64,000 nucleotides of DNA from Dirofilaria immitis (GCA_024305405.1 JAKNDB010000076.1:740501-804500); one strand, 5' to 3'; counted from the first letter of the stretch, positions 24,976 to 39,200 are shown. Notes: generated from the sequence alone by a model not told the origin. Made by a program: numbers and translations.

Positions 24976-27777
24976 ATGGTTAACCGAACAGGTTTTGTTT
25001 TCTTTATTAAAAATAATTGTTTTTATAAATTAGCTATCAAATACTAATTTTAGAAAAAGCTGATGATAAGGAATCAAAAGAAGAACAGAGAGAATGGCTG
25101 GCCAAACAAGATTTGAGCAAACTGAATCCAGAAATGCTTACACCACTGACAGAAGAAGTAAGTTTTCTATTAAAGATTCCTAAAGGTTTTCTAAAAATTA
25201 AGTTTTTTATGGAAGTTTCCGAAAAACAATGCTATATTTTCAGGTAATTAGCCGACAAGCAACAATCAATATTGGGACGATAGGACATGTAGCTCATGGT
25301 AAATCCACTTTAGTAAAAGCAATTTCTGGTGTGCACACAGTTAAATTTAAAAATGAACTGGAAAGAAATATTACGATCAAATTGGGATATGCCAATGCAA
25401 AAATTTATCGTTGTACAAATGAATCTTGCCCGAGACCAAATTGCTACAGGTACTTTATTTGTTTGATTAGAGTATATATTTAGCATTGGTTATAATTTCT
25501 AATTAAAAATTGAAAATCTACCAGATTTCACAATCTTATTTACTATTCATAGAAATCGTACTGACAAAACTAATCTAACTGTAAGAATATTGATATAATT
25601 ATTTGATATAATTATATTTAGCAAATGAAACTGTAAGAATATTTTTTCATTTAAAGATTTAAACATATATGCAGTGATTTGGCGAACAAATTGAAAAATG
25701 TCATACAGGTGGTTTTCAGTGATCACAATAGTGTTTAATCATTCGAATATAGAACTTAGTGATTACATTCTTTCCAGCGTTTTAGCTTTTTATATAATTT
25801 TAGGTCGGCAGGTTCAAGTACCCTGATCGATTTCAATGCGAAAGACCCGGTTGTGGGGAGAATTTAAATGTGTTCGGCACGTATCCTTTGTGGATTGTCC
25901 TGGTCATGATATTCTTATGGCAACAATGTTAAATGGAGCAGCTGTTATGGACGCTGCTTTGTTACTAATTGCGGGAATGAGTCTTGTCCTCAGCCGCAAA
26001 CTTCGGAGCATTTGGCTGCGGTGGAAATTATGCAGCTTAATCACTTGTTGATTTTACAGAATAAGATAGATATTATTAAAGTGCGTATTTTTTTTGGAAA
26101 ATGAACACAAAGAAAAATTTTGAAAAGAGAAATTGACTTCTCTTCGTTTATGCTGCAAAACTGTTCTTGTTATTGTTTCAGGAAAGTCAAGCGAGAGAAC
26201 AATATGAGCATATACGCAGTTTTGTACAGGGTACTGTAGCAGACGGTGCGCCAATTATTCCAATATCGGCTCAGTTAAAGTATAATGTCAATGTATGTAT
26301 TTCGCTTCGTAATTTATTTCTGATTCTCTTTAAGTTTTTGAACTTTTTAGGAATCATTTTTAGATGATAAAATTATTTCGAATTTCTTGTTATGTTAAGG
26401 TTGTTTGTGAGTACATTTGCAAAAAAGTACCCGTACCTCCACGAGATTTCTCATCAGCTGCTCGATTGATTGTCATTCGTTCATTTGATGTGAATAAACC
26501 CGGTTCCGAAGTTGAAAATCTCAAAGGTGGCGTAGCCGGCGGATCAATTTTACGAGGTATTTTATTGTGTACTACCATTTGTACATTTGATCAAATTTTT
26601 AACATAGTACATTGATCTCAGTTATTAATACTTCCTTGAGTAATCGAATCTATTTTTAATAATTTGAGCTGTGACTAGAGCACCGATGCAACTAAGCTTA
26701 TATGCAATCTAGAGTCCTTTTGTAAAAAAATCAGTTGTTTTATATTATGGTGCTGCCGTACATTGCCACAGATATTTATAAATTATTTTTAGAATCCTAC
26801 GTATCGGACAAGAAATTGAAGTAAGGCCAGGTATTGTTTCAAAAACGACTGATGGGAAAGTGCAATGCCGGCCTATATTTTCACGTATCGTGTCATTATT
26901 TGCTGAACAAAATCAATTGCAGTATGCTGTACCTGGTGGTATGTTTCCATCAGAATTTAAAATTTTTGTAATTGAAACGATGGTTCATAGCGATAAACAT
27001 TTATCTTCTCCTCGTGTTAATTGATATAACATGCTTCTGTGAACTTTTTTCAAAAATAAAATTATTGACATTTGTTTATCAGAAATCTAGAGTAATTTTT
27101 TATTTTCATTGGTTATTTTTCAAGTAGTTTTGAGATTTTGGTAGGAAAATCCTGAAACCTTGAACAAAAAAGTCTTAAGTTTCATATTTGAAATAGAATT
27201 CTTAATTAGCCATATTTCCAGGTTTGATTGGTGTTGGGACAAAATTGATCCAACATTATGTCGCGGTGACCGTTTAGTGGGTCATATTTTGGGCGCTGTA
27301 GGAACATTGCCAGATATATTCACAGAAATAGAAATCGCGTATTTTCTGTTACGAAGACTACTTGGTGTACGTACCGAAGGTGGCAAAAAGCTGCAAAGGT
27401 GCAAAAACTGAGCAAGAGCGAAGTACTGATGGTTAATATTGGTTCATTATCAACCGGTGGTCGTGTTATAGCTGTAAAAGGTTTTCATAAGTATTTCTTT
27501 CTACTTTTTTATTTCTTGATTTACGTTATTCATAGTCTTGCTTTCAAACAATCTATAAAATTGTTTGAATTTTAATAATTTAACAGCTTCGTAAATTCGA
27601 ATTTGATTTCGATGCTTCTAGGTGATGCAGCAAAATTGCTTTAACCGATCCGATTTGCACTGAAGTGAATGAAAAATAGCACTTTCACGGCGTATTGAGA
27701 AGCACTGGCGTTTGATTGGTTGGGGAACGATACGACGTGGAACCACTATTAAGCCGACATTGCCAAATCTGAACTAA
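24976..27777 (+). CDS. translation initiation factor eIF2 subunit gamma
   Basis: GTP-binding core of eIF2, which delivers initiator tRNA to the 40S subunit. Exons: 24976-24991, 25054-25157, 25244-25449, 25804-26080, 26182-26292, 26400-26556, 26793-26938, 27222-27480 and 27622-27777. The first 16-nt exon (MVNRT) is the least certain. Seen: [14 protein letters not shown] (G1), [16 protein letters not shown], zinc-knuckle cysteines around ESCPRPNCY and [24 protein letters not shown] (G3), NKIDII (G4), ISAQLKYN (G5), [50 protein letters not shown] and the end RRGTTIKP. Eight single-base deletions interrupt the frame, near 25831, 25863, 25976, 26792, 27241, 27385, 27632 and 27672. Restoring one base at each gives 479 residues, the family length. 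Either the consensus is wrong or this is a very young pseudogene; otherwise conservation is excellent. Confidence 0.88.
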
Positions 27778-28772
27778 ATTATTAAGATTACACCAGCATG
27801 ATCTGGGTTACTCATTGGTGGGCCTTATTATCTTTTCATTTTTGGATAAGCTGGAAGGATTCTGCGGTCATTTCTGAGTTAGAGAAATTTCTTTCAAATG
27901 ATTGACTTCCAGATTATTAATCCAAATATTTCTATTTAAAAGTCATGAGCTTGCTTAATTAGCATGAGAGTTATTTTTGAATAACCACGTTAAATTCTTT
28001 CACAAGACAATTCATTATTTCTTTTTTCGTCTCTTCCATTGTTGACATGTTTTTAAGTGTTTGAAAATTAAAATACTGTCTTTTGGGATAATGTTGCCAA
28101 TTTTATAAATTTCTGTCGAATAGGTGGAGCATGATAAGCCGATATATATAGGTATGCTGACATTCACGCAGCTTGGTCCATTATTACGATATTTTCATAA
28201 TAGGCTCAGTAGCACAGCTAAGTAATTTTTCTCTGCATAGTTCGACAAGGACGCCTTCTAATCATCCGGTGAAATCTGCGCTTAGAATGCGTCAATCACA
28301 GTAATTAGGCAGTCACTACCAAAGCTAATTATTTGAAGTTCTCTCCAATTTCTAGTAATACTGTATGTTTTATTTCCAATTAATTATCAGTTGCTGATTT
28401 CTATAACTAGACAAATAATTATGTAGGCTGTAGTGCAAATATTTTTATAGCAATCTGGTCAGCATAGCGAGAGTGGCAAGAACAAATAAATATGAATGTA
28501 TTGATGACTAGCAGAAATCATTTGAGATCGGAGTCGAAATAAATGACAATGGAAAATGAGATCATGAAAGAAAGCATCTACTAGAAAATAGGAAATATGA
28601 AATGCCATTCATATAAATAGAATAAACATTTAATGGAAGCTATCACAAATACATATGAAGTAAAAGAGGTGATTTCATGCGTATCTGTAGATTTAATGAA
28701 AAGAAATATGTTGGATATTGCTATATTTAAAATGTAACCGAAAAATGATTTCAAATAACAAACAATACAGTT
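27778..28772. other. convergent intergenic region eIF2-gamma / PIG-V
   Basis: Contains the two 3' ends. No exon, RNA gene or repeat recognised. Confidence 0.45.
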
Positions 28773-31700
28773 TCAGGTAAAAGGAAGCCAGTTAGCGTGC
28801 AAGAGCGTACCAATATAAAAATAGCCCAGCAAATAACATAGAAGCAGGGCATGTATCCAATGTGATCTCGAAAAATTAGTAAAGAAAGGGAGGAAGGTGG
28901 GATATTGTACATCGTCTAATGTAACCAGGGAGTTCGCCGATCCATATATTGTGCTATGACTAAATAAACAAATGGTGATGACGAAAATAGAATTCGGGTG
29001 AGCACTTCCACGTTGTACAATACCAAAGCTAGGACTGTCAGCAACAACGCATGTATCATAAACGGGAATATACTGCTCGCATTGTGAAGTATGCCAAGAA
29101 TAACACCAAATAATGATCTACCATAAAAACTAGTCATGTCAAGTTCGCTATTTTTATTTATATTTTCATGGCTTCATCTAGATCAAAAAAGCCATCAATA
29201 TGATTCGATATTTTCATGATACCACTCCAAATCGAGCAAAGGAAGTTTAAGGATACGCTAATAGTTAATGATAAAAAGCAGAAGTATTTCTTGAATGTTC
29301 TGCATTAATCAGCTCTGCCAATAAGTCAGATTTCCTCCATCATAATGAATATAATTTAACTCACCCATGCATTATTTTTAAACGATTGAATTCGAATAGA
29401 GAGCCATACAAAACGATAAAAATTACTGGAGCGGCTAACATGAAACAAGGCAGCTTCTTCAACTGCCAGTAGCCAAAGGGTTCTACTTGCCAATACTTCT
29501 CTTGAACATGTTTATAAAATGAAGGGATTAATAATATATTTCGCTCTTGCCTGCAAAAAATCTATTCCATTTTTTTCCCAGACAAAATAATATTTTTCGT
29601 AAAGAATTCTAAATCTAATTACTACACACAGCTAAATCTAATCATTACACACTTTTTTTTTTTTTTTTTTGAGAGTTTGCAATAAACTACCAAAATAATG
29701 TAAAAATTAAACGCTTACCTGCACCATGTCAAATTTCCTAGGTCATGAGGAAGAATTAGCCTGTTCTGAGAAGCATACTGATGTACAACATCAGGTATCA
29801 GTTTTGCTTTGCGCTGGGTGATATTCTGAGAACAAAAATTACGATGCATTTTCGAATCATGAGACACTATCTGACTTCCAAATATACCCCAACAGATCGT
29901 AATAACCATTATAAAGCGAAATAACTGAAAAGGTCCATGTACCAGATTTGAATCTGTATAGTTTCTGCCAACCAAACTGTTATATAGGCAAAAATAAAGT
30001 GATAAAGCAGTCATTCTTTAGCTCTATTCAAACACAAGATATTATTAAACATTTCCAAAAGTTATTAAATATTCTACGAAGAAAATACTTTACGGCGACA
30101 AACATTAAACAGCAACAAACGTTTAAGAATTCTATGATACTAATCAACTTAAGCCATTACGCAAAATTGACTCAAATTTAAACGTATCCATTAAAAAATC
30201 AGAGATATTAGAAGATTCTGGAGAACTACATAAAATGTTAAACAGCGAATATTTTGAACATAAAGGGATTTGTTATGCCTAAATAATCCCATATACATTA
30301 TCATTTCAAGTGAATCCATGATAAAGTTGGAAAATGGGAAACCTTTATATATAACGTACAAAAATAGGAAGATACTGCACAACAACAAAACGTCTGATGA
30401 TTTCACACCTTCAGTAATACAGTACCACAGTCGCACTCCCAGATGAATTTACGTAATGTCATTGAATAGACTGTTTCTATCGTCAATTGGAACATAATAT
30501 AACCGAAATTAAAAACACCATTTGATCTAAAAACAAATTGGGTCATCTCAATATTAGTAAGTATGTAGTCGTGCATTAGACTTATAGATGAGGAATAATC
30601 ATTAAATAAAGAAATGATATCATCTCTTTATCCACTGTTATCTTATCTTTTCTTCTAAGAATGTAGAAACTGCAAAACTGCAGTTTTGCCACAAAATCTA
30701 ATGAATGATATACGAAAACTTAATTACAACTTAATTATTTCGAAATAAATGCTTTTCGAATCAATGGAAAGAGCGACTTAAACTGGATCACATCATGATT
30801 TGAGAGAATGATCACTATATCAATGCGAATACAGCCATTATTAAATGACTTGATGAGACAAATAAAGAAGAAAACAGTATTTCAAAACTTTCTTCCAGCA
30901 ACTGATCAGTCCTTTTTGTTTTTACTTTTCAAAATAAAAATAAAATTAACCTGGTAGCGAAAGCGAGTGAAAAGAATAGCGCGGCGATAACATATCGTAT
31001 AAATGGAAGAGAAGGATCGGCATAGAGTGCAAACATACCACAAAAAGTTAGAAGCATATACACACCTTCAGAATAAACAGCAGAAAAGAAAATGCTAGCC
31101 GGATTTAAGGTAAACACGAGGCAAGCGAGCAGAGCAAGCTTCGTCGATTTAGTGAGTATGAGCAGCAACGCATATAGCAGTTGGCCGCATAGAATAAAGG
31201 CTATCTAAAATTTTCAAAAATATCATCATATTTCATTTGTTTGATAAATACAAAATTATTTTTGTCTCTATAATTTTTCCATGAGGAAAAAAATTTTGCG
31301 TATTACTTGAATTAAGTAGTGATTAATCACAACATAATTTAACAAAAACTAATGAATGATATACGAAAACTTAATTACAAGTTATTTCGAAATAATTGCT
31401 TTTCGAATCAATGGAAAGAGCGACTTAAACTGGATCACATCATGATTTGAGAGAATGATCACTATATCAATGCGAATACCACTTTTTTACACTGTACATC
31501 CGATTATTCCCAATATATCATTTTTTTTTATTTTATTTTACATACATAAAATACAGAAATCTTACAAAATTGACAGTAAGAGCAGTGAGCACAATAGCTG
31601 TTGAAAAATGAATGAATGGCACTGCCCAACTCCAAATAAGTGTGAAAAAATAAATCAGTGTTGGAAAGAAAGGAAAAAACGCAAGATTATTCTCATATGT

Positions 31701-32422
31701 GTAACCATATTGAGCAATATGCAAAAATGTACCGCATCCCACCTTGTTAGACCATTAAAAGCAATCCGAATCCAGCGATCAATTTGAGATAATTCCACTA
31801 TAACATCGTTTCATACTGATAAATCAGGCTGATGAAATATAATGTTTAAATAAACACTAGCCTACTTATGATCCAATCTTAATTAATAACCAGCATAATT
31901 TTTATTAAGAATATTCCAAAAACTAAAATCCCTTTACAAGAATCTATTTAGTAATGTTAATCCGACAAGTATTCAACTCTTGTGCATAGTTAGTGCAGTT
32001 TTTAATGAATCACAAAGATGTCAATGTTAATTCACCACAAATGATTTCTTTCACAACGGATTAAAATCAGTAATAATTCACTGCAATAATATCAGTGAAG
32101 CTGAAATCTAATGCCAAAATATACTGGATGTAATTCGCCATAGTTCATAAAAAGTGAATGTGAAAAGCCGTAATATTACATAACAAGTCACAATAAACAA
32201 ACTCAATCATCACTTCAAAATGATGTCGTATTAACCTTGCGGGATTGGAACTCCTTGAAAAGCGTCCGTTGGATAATCTGTTACCGCTAAATTCATTACA
32301 AACTGTATAACGAATATCAACGCACGACTTATTATACACTGTTTCAGGACAAACAATGCACATTCTGCATCCCACCCATATTCCTTCTGTAAAAGAAAAC
32401 TTTTTAGCCACTTTCCATCCAT
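28773..32422 (-). CDS. pigv-1: GPI mannosyltransferase 2 (PIG-V)
   Basis: ER membrane enzyme that adds the second mannose to GPI-anchor precursors from dolichol-phosphate mannose. Exons (minus strand): 32422-32236, 31797-31566, 31204-30951, 30526-30409, 29924-29719, 29550-29365 and 29117-28773. About 509 residues with many hydrophobic segments. Diagnostic pieces: NLAVTDYPTDAFQG in exon 1; RWDAVHF, HIAQYGYTYENNLAFFPFFP in exon 2 (conserved lumenal loop); LNPASIFFSAVYSEG in exon 3; SNGVFNFGYI in exon 4; NLTWCRQE and YWQVEPFGYWQLKKLPCF in exons 5-6; YNVEVLTRILFSSSP and the typical end ANWLPFT in exon 7. Two single-base deletions break the literal frame: a T missing in exon 2 (plus-strand A-run 31723-31727) and a G missing in exon 7 (near 28925). 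Exon 3 is flanked by a 130-bp direct duplication. Confidence 0.9.
29651..29671. repeat. long T homopolymer in an intron
   Basis: About 20 T on the plus strand within the intron between PIG-V exons 5 and 6. Confidence 0.9.
30667..30687. repeat. short perfect palindrome
   Basis: GCAAAACTGCAGTTTTGC reads identically on both strands. It lies just beside the first copy of the intronic duplication in PIG-V. Confidence 0.8.
30698..30832 (+). repeat. intronic direct repeat, copy 1
   Basis: About 130 bp, nearly identical to 31348-31480 in the same orientation. It starts AATGAATGATATACG and ends ATCAATGCGAATAC. Copy 1 has a few extra bases (AACTTA region) absent from copy 2. It lies in the PIG-V intron between exons 3 and 4. 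Confidence 0.9.
31348..31480 (+). repeat. intronic direct repeat, copy 2
   Basis: Second copy of the 130-bp repeat, in the PIG-V intron between exons 2 and 3, so the two copies bracket exon 3. Differs from copy 1 by a short deletion and a base change. No element ends or target duplication were recognised. Confidence 0.9.
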
Positions 32423-33240
32423 ATGCCTAATGGATGTAATCTACATGCTAACAATAATTTAATGAAAAGAAAATTTTTGCTACAATGATGTTTTATTAAC
32501 GTATATTTTAACGATAAACCAGACTACAATTTCTTGAGAATAAAGCATGCTACAGTTCTTAGCAATGCCAATAATTCTGTGGGGAAAAGTCATCTATTTT
32601 GATTGTCATTAATTGCATGATACAATCGTTTATGAATTGCGGTTCAAACATGGTTGATAATCAAATTATCCGAAACTGCCTTTACAAAAAAATCTTTGGA
32701 TATATTTTTCTCATAATCGCTGAGATTCAACAAACCAACGAATCACTATGAGCATGGCGATCTTTGAAATTTGGTGTAGGAGTGCTCGCATCCTTTCTTT
32801 TCTCTCTTTCTGTTCGAACAACCATTTCCTACGGAACGATTTATAGTTTTAGATTGTAATCACATATTATCAATCATCCACTACCAAAAACTGTATATAA
32901 GAGTGAACTGTAGCATAAATCTCTGGATACCAATACATTGCAGACGAAGGGCTTAGAAAAGCACAAAAAGCACTAGTTATACGGATTAAATAAGACGATG
33001 ATTATAGAATCGACTTGCCAATATGAATATAATATCTGTGGAAAAAAATATAGGAAATTAATTTCACGGCAATGTGAGATCACAAAGCAACCAGAGATAC
33101 GAAAAACACAAAAAACAAAGCCCAGTAGTGACACAACACCGCGACCATTTACCGCTATCCTCAGTAGTGTCAAGATATAACGAACTGCTTGTTGCCAAAA
33201 GATGAAATCATTAAATTTTGTGACTCAAGTGAATTAACCA
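32423..33240. other. divergent promoter region PIG-V / INTS4
   Basis: About 0.8 kb separating two outward-facing genes. No exon or RNA gene recognised. Short antiparallel open frames here have no family. Confidence 0.45.
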
Positions 33241-36200
33241 ATGCAACAAAACAGTGTGTCAGGACCGAAATATTCGAAAGAGTTACAGTGGGGTTCGTTA
33301 CATCGACTTAAGCGTGACAAATTTAGTGATACACCGCAGGTTTCGAAAGGAATACTTCCATATGAAGTCACCAAAGTACTAGTAAGTTTCGTATATGCCA
33401 GTACTGATAGTGAAATAGCTCTGACTGTCGACATTCTTGATGAACTCTGTTTCGAATACTTTTTTGGTAGCATAAGTTTGTGAATTAAGATCGTGAAAAA
33501 AATTTTCGTTTTATCTAGGTGAATTTGTTGTTGTCACAAGTTTAAGTTTCATATCACTGGGATAAGGAAAAAGATGAAGAAATCGTTTGGTCTTTTTCCC
33601 TTAAATTGATTTTAAAATGTGATTTCCTTCATGCTGCTTAACTCTTTCTGATGAGTTTCTTCCACTATTGATTTAATGGATGCAGACTATTTTGAAAATC
33701 ACTAACTCTCAACCTAATATTTGTTGCAGACCACAGTGTCGTCAACACTACTATCGGATCCGAAAAGACTACGTCCACATTACGGTTCAAGTATTCAATC
33801 TGATAAAGTGAAATTGTCTGGTCGGATCCCACACGTGGTATTAGAAGAATGCCTAAAATATGCAGAAAATGGCGATAAATCGGGGTAAATTTTCAATTTT
33901 TTGTTTAATTTTGTTTTTCGTACATCATTGTTTTTATTTCATAAATTTATACATTATTTGGTTCTTATTCAGGATATTTTCACGCTTGCGGGAATTCTTC
34001 GGAGAACATTTATGTGTTCTAAATGTTGATTCACAGATTTATTGTACAAAACTTTTGATCCAGATAGCAACAGTTTCAAAAATTGTGGCTACGAGCAATA
34101 CTTGTTTACTCTATGCACTTTATATTTGCAAATCAACTGATATGAAACAAAACATATGGGACGAAATTATGTCATTGTTGACTAATAGGAATAAGAAAGA
34201 AATAAGGTATATTTCGAATAGATTCGTAATTTTTTTCTTTTTGATAGGTGAAAAATATTAGTTCAAAGTGTTAGAAATAATCAGGACATCGATCAACTAA
34301 TTATTGTTAAAGAAAAATTATAAAATGATTGCCCATCAACATGGTTTTTCATTACACACAGCAAAATTTTTTCATCGAAAAACATTTAAATTTATACGTT
34401 ATTTTTAATTGAGAAATTAGTTCATCTTTTATCTGAATCTTTTGAGTGTTCAATGCAATGTTTTACTGAAAAATCAACATTACAATTGCATATAGCTCGC
34501 TTTTTTGCTTTGCAGTTATGGAGATCATCTGAGTTTATTTGTTTATTTTTCTTTCTATTAGTTTTGCTAATCAAAATAATTTTGCAGTCTTTTTCATCGA
34601 TCTGGTATATATGCATCACTGTTAGCTCTTTTGAATGGGGAATAGCTGAAGGTTTGATAGTAGGGCAATATATGCAGCAAATAAATTGTGTAGCTGAGGA
34701 GAGTGTGCGCTCAAGTGACCAAAACAATCGCATCGCTGCTATTAATTTTTTTGTAGCGTATCTATTGAAAAGTAAGTTCTGTTAATTAATCACTTAGCTA
34801 ATCAACTTCTTGTCTATAACAGATTGAGAAGTGGACTATGAAGAATCGAGAAGAGAACAGCAGTGACAAGGAAGCTCCCTACTAGCAAATTGCAATTTGT
34901 AATAGCTTATATTTTTAGACAAGGAGCAGTGCTCTATACAAGAGTTTTATGGCTCGAAAACTCTTATCAAAGATGGCGGAAGATCGTGACTCACGAGTGC
35001 GAATAGCTGCAGTAAAAGGTCTTTCGACAATGACTGCCAGCGGGCGTTTACTCAATTTTTCTATTTATCAACAAGTGAAAAATGTAAGTTTTTGTAATTT
35101 TCAGTATGAATGGAATTCTTTGTTGCTAAAACTTATCTACAATACGTTGTTTACAATTTAAAAATAAATAAAAAGTTTTTGGTCTTTAGAAAAAAATTGA
35201 AATAGAAGAAAATTTATCTGTTTTGTCTTTTGCATTTCAAAGGTATCTATTATAAATTAAAATAATTTGAATATGAGAATCGAAAAGAATTTATCTTTGA
35301 ATTTTGCTGTGAGAATTATATGTTTTTGCCTCTTATTCATATTTACTTTACATATTTTTAAGTATGTTTGCCTAGTCAAGATTTCGCTATTTTGATATAG
35401 GTTAATCGAATTTTTTTTCCAGCTGTGTGAAAACTCGTCAAAAATAGTCCGAACAGAAGCGTTGCATATACTAAAAGTGTTCGCCGATCATCGCCCTGAA
35501 ATGTAATAATCAATAATCAAAAACGATTTATCCTTGTGTTTATATGGAATGAATGGATTGGCAAGCTAAATAATTTCTTAATTTTTCATAAGAAAAATCT
35601 CATATTTTTCTACACATCTTATTTTACATTATGTGAAAAATGGAATATTAAGCGAAATCATTGGTCGAAATGGTGCAAAACTGCGATTAGTGGATGATGC
35701 ATTTGCTACTGTATGTCATGCAATCAATGATGTTGAGGTAAAATGTTAATTTGTTGGACTCTAATTTCCTTTGTTTTTATAATAAATTATTTTGACATAC
35801 TTGCGTTTTCTGGGGACATTAGTATTTTTTGCTATGAAGGAGTTTTGCAGATATTAGGTGCGGCATGTGGTAAATTTTTCAATTTATTTTAGGTCACTGT
35901 TCGTGCTACCGCTGCTCGGCTTTTGGGTGACTTTCAGCAGGTTTCCGATTCTTTTTGGATCAAACGCTTGATAAAAAATTGCTGAATGCTATGAGGGTAA
36001 GTTTTTGTTAGAATCGACAAAAATTATACATGTAAAGAAATTATTATTTTCTGTTGAAGATGTCAAAAACACGTGATGGCGCTTCAAAAAACCTCTGGCG
36101 TATGGATTTCGATGTCGACGCTCGCAAGCAACAACTGAATGGTCAACAGGAAAGAAATTGGGAGAAGATATTCCAGTAGAGAGATTTGATGAAGAACAAG

Positions 36201-39200
36201 CTAGCATCATTTCTTCAGGGGCTTGTGGTGCTTTTGTTACGGCGTTGGAAGATGAATTTATGAGTATGCTTGATAATATCAGTATCAGCTGTATAATTGA
36301 TCGTAGTACATAGTTTGAGAAAGACATGTGTAATTGCGATTAAGTTGTTAAAATTGAATTAGTTAATCTCAAACTTCACTCATGATTCGATAAAATTCAA
36401 TGTTCCAAATTTTGAAAATACTATATTATTAAAGAATTCAAAAGTTTTTTCTAACTTGATGCATTGAGTCGTAGCTGTTCTCTTCATAAATTACTAAAGC
36501 ATTTCTTTGGTACATAGTTTTATCAATTGTATCAGCTACAAAATTTTTAGTTGTTCGGCAGGCTGGTGTTTATTCTCTGGGACAATTAGCCGCTGATCGC
36601 CCGTTCTTAGCAGCTGCTGCTTTAGATCATTTGGCTGATATGTTCAATGATGAGATTGAGCAGGTTCTGCTTATTAAACTTTTCTGCCTGATATATTTTT
36701 AAGTCCTCTCAATTTTTTTAATCCATTTTTGTTATTTTATGTTAATTTCTACCAGAGATGTATTTGAGATGATTTCAGTTCTAATGTGTTAACACTATAA
36801 GATTATTTACTTATGTAAATTGAGATGATTTCTTTTCTGTTTCGTATAGTAAATGGAAGTTAATTGAAACTTCAATGAGTTTTAGGTACGCCTAGATGCT
36901 GTGCGTGCCTTGACACCGTTGGTTGTCCATGGCATATTACAGAAAGAGCAGCTCGACACCATACTAACCGTTCTCGATGTCAGTATTGTATTGTTTCTTT
37001 TTTTCGCAGCGATTTTCATTATTTTTGAGATTAACTAACTAATTTTGATTGTCTTTCAATATGACTTAACTTCGTTTTGTATCTTTTGTTTTTATAATTG
37101 CTACATTTTAAGGATGTTTTCCCAGACAGCAGAGAAGCTTTGCGTGTATTGTTATCAAAATCAACGTTAGGTACTCCTGATTGCCTTCGGTATGTTGTCA
37201 AAGCTTTGCTTAATTGTATGAGAAGATTCCCGATTGATCGTCAATCAATTTTCAAGTATGTATCTTCTATTTTATTGTAATTCTGGACCATATAAGGCGA
37301 TATTCATTCCAAGTATCTTCTAAGTTTTCTTTTTTAAATATTTTATCAATTTTGCTGCATTTTCAATTAAGCTACTTCAAACTTGTTATTTTTAAAATTG
37401 TTAGATGTATGAGTGATCTGGGTCGTCGTCATGCAACATTTGTACAGCTCTTGTCCGATGAATTACTGGAATTGCATCCGGTTTTTGATATCATGGAACC
37501 AGCAGTTGATGATCAATTTTGTAAGCATTTTATATGAATATTTTAAGCCAATATTTCCAGAGGTTTTGAAAATATGTATTGATAACTCATATAGTATTCA
37601 GTAATATGGGAAATTAGCAGCGGCCAATTTTTGCTGCACTTCATACTAGAGGCTATTGAAAATTTGTGATTTTTAAGACGAAGAGAAGTGTAGTAATAGT
37701 GCATTTGAATTAATCTCTTTTCAATTATTTGCGTTTTGTAGATTTGGCTAAACTTATATTAATATTGAATGCGGCAAGTGCTCATGATCCGGTATGTTCG
37801 TTATTGCCAGCGTTTGTTGTGCGTCATTATAAATTTCTGCGCTGTTCAATGCCGCTTCTAGTGCCTATGATCGAGGTGCGTTTTTCGCTGTCAATTTATG
37901 TTATTCTTAACAGTTTCAAAAAACACTTCTTTTGCAAAGTTCTCTTTTTAGGCATTTTCGGATGATGACACTTCTAGCACAAGCAACCTTTCTACCAGCA
38001 AAAATTAATAGAAGCCGGAGAGCGTACTCGTATTCTTCTCGAACGTACATATGAAATGATGCAGAAAGCTTCTCAATCCCGATCGTATCAGCAACGAATG
38101 ACTGAAAAAAGCTTTTGCTCAAGTAACGTTTTTGAAATAATATGCTCAATTTTTGAATATGGAGCAGTATAATCAAAAAATCAATCAGTAATTATCGAAG
38201 AGATGGTGATTTCTATCTCTGATATGTATTTCATTACTGATATTGAATGTTGATGTAGTCATTAAAGCTAAAGTAAAATATAATAATATACTTTACTCAA
38301 AAATGTGTCATTTGATCTTGGAGTACTTTTTCTTCATATTTCTTTTAATGAATGACAAATCAGCGGTCAGGAATATCCCTACCAACTACAGCCAAAAGTT
38401 GAACTTTCATTTTACTAGAAAATTTTTTTCATTTTTACAGAGATGTGAATGCGTTGTGTGAAGGTGATGAGGGAATAGCCGGTACAGCACAGTTTTTATC
38501 TTGCTTGTTAAAAATACTTATGCAGTGCGAACTCAGCGTTAAAATTCTTTCCTATGGTGGAGATTTACAAACTGCGCTCAATGCTGTTGACGAGGTAAAT
38601 GTTCTCGTTTTCCTAGCATTATATCTTTTTTCACTCAGAAGTTAGAAACTGGCTTTAAATTTTTTTTTTTTGATCTGCAGGGTCTCAGACTTTTGGAACG
38701 TATCGATAACTTTTCATCTATAGATAAGGTGATGTTAGCAACGCTCGAAGAATTTCATTTCCAGTTTTCAATTTTACGTTTAGCAGTGTTATTTGATATA
38801 AAGCCCGGAGCTTATACAAATGCAGTACGGCTTATAGAAATGGAAGTGATTCGATTTAAAGAGTATTCCCTTTCTCATCTTCATATAGTTGCCATTGTTT
38901 TGTTTATTTTTGAAAATTCCACGAAACTTTTAATATATTATTCTCAGGGCAAAAATATAGCTATTATGGATAAATTATTTTTTTCTTGCAAATTTTTTAT
39001 AATTTATATGTTTAAGACAATGTCGATTATTGGCAGTGTGTCCAAGTGAATCGACGGCTGAACTATTACTTGATATTGAAGGACTCCTTGTAGCAACGCA
39101 AATGAAGAAGTTCATTAATGGTTCAAGACTGACTGCCTTGTTCCAGTGTCACTCAGTTCTGCTACAGAAGAAATTTGCATCGCTTGGTAGTATTTCTATT

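Noticed and set aside
28857..28930. Short intron in PIG-V exon 7 instead of a frame break
   Set aside because: The candidate donor GTTACA with acceptor TTCGAG would create a TGA at the junction; a single missing G fits the phase and the protein.
30191..30436. Hydrophobic minus-strand frame (SSDVLLLCSIFLFLYVIY) as a PIG-V exon needing a frameshift
   Set aside because: Splicing from 30409 to 29924 keeps phase without any frameshift and aligns with PIG-V, so this is intron sequence.
33382..33480. Extension of INTS4 exon 1 through VSFVYASTDSEIALTVDIL
   Set aside because: The frame is open and protein-like, but the end phase does not match exon 2 whereas the GTAAGT at 33382 does; alternative splicing is possible but unsupported.
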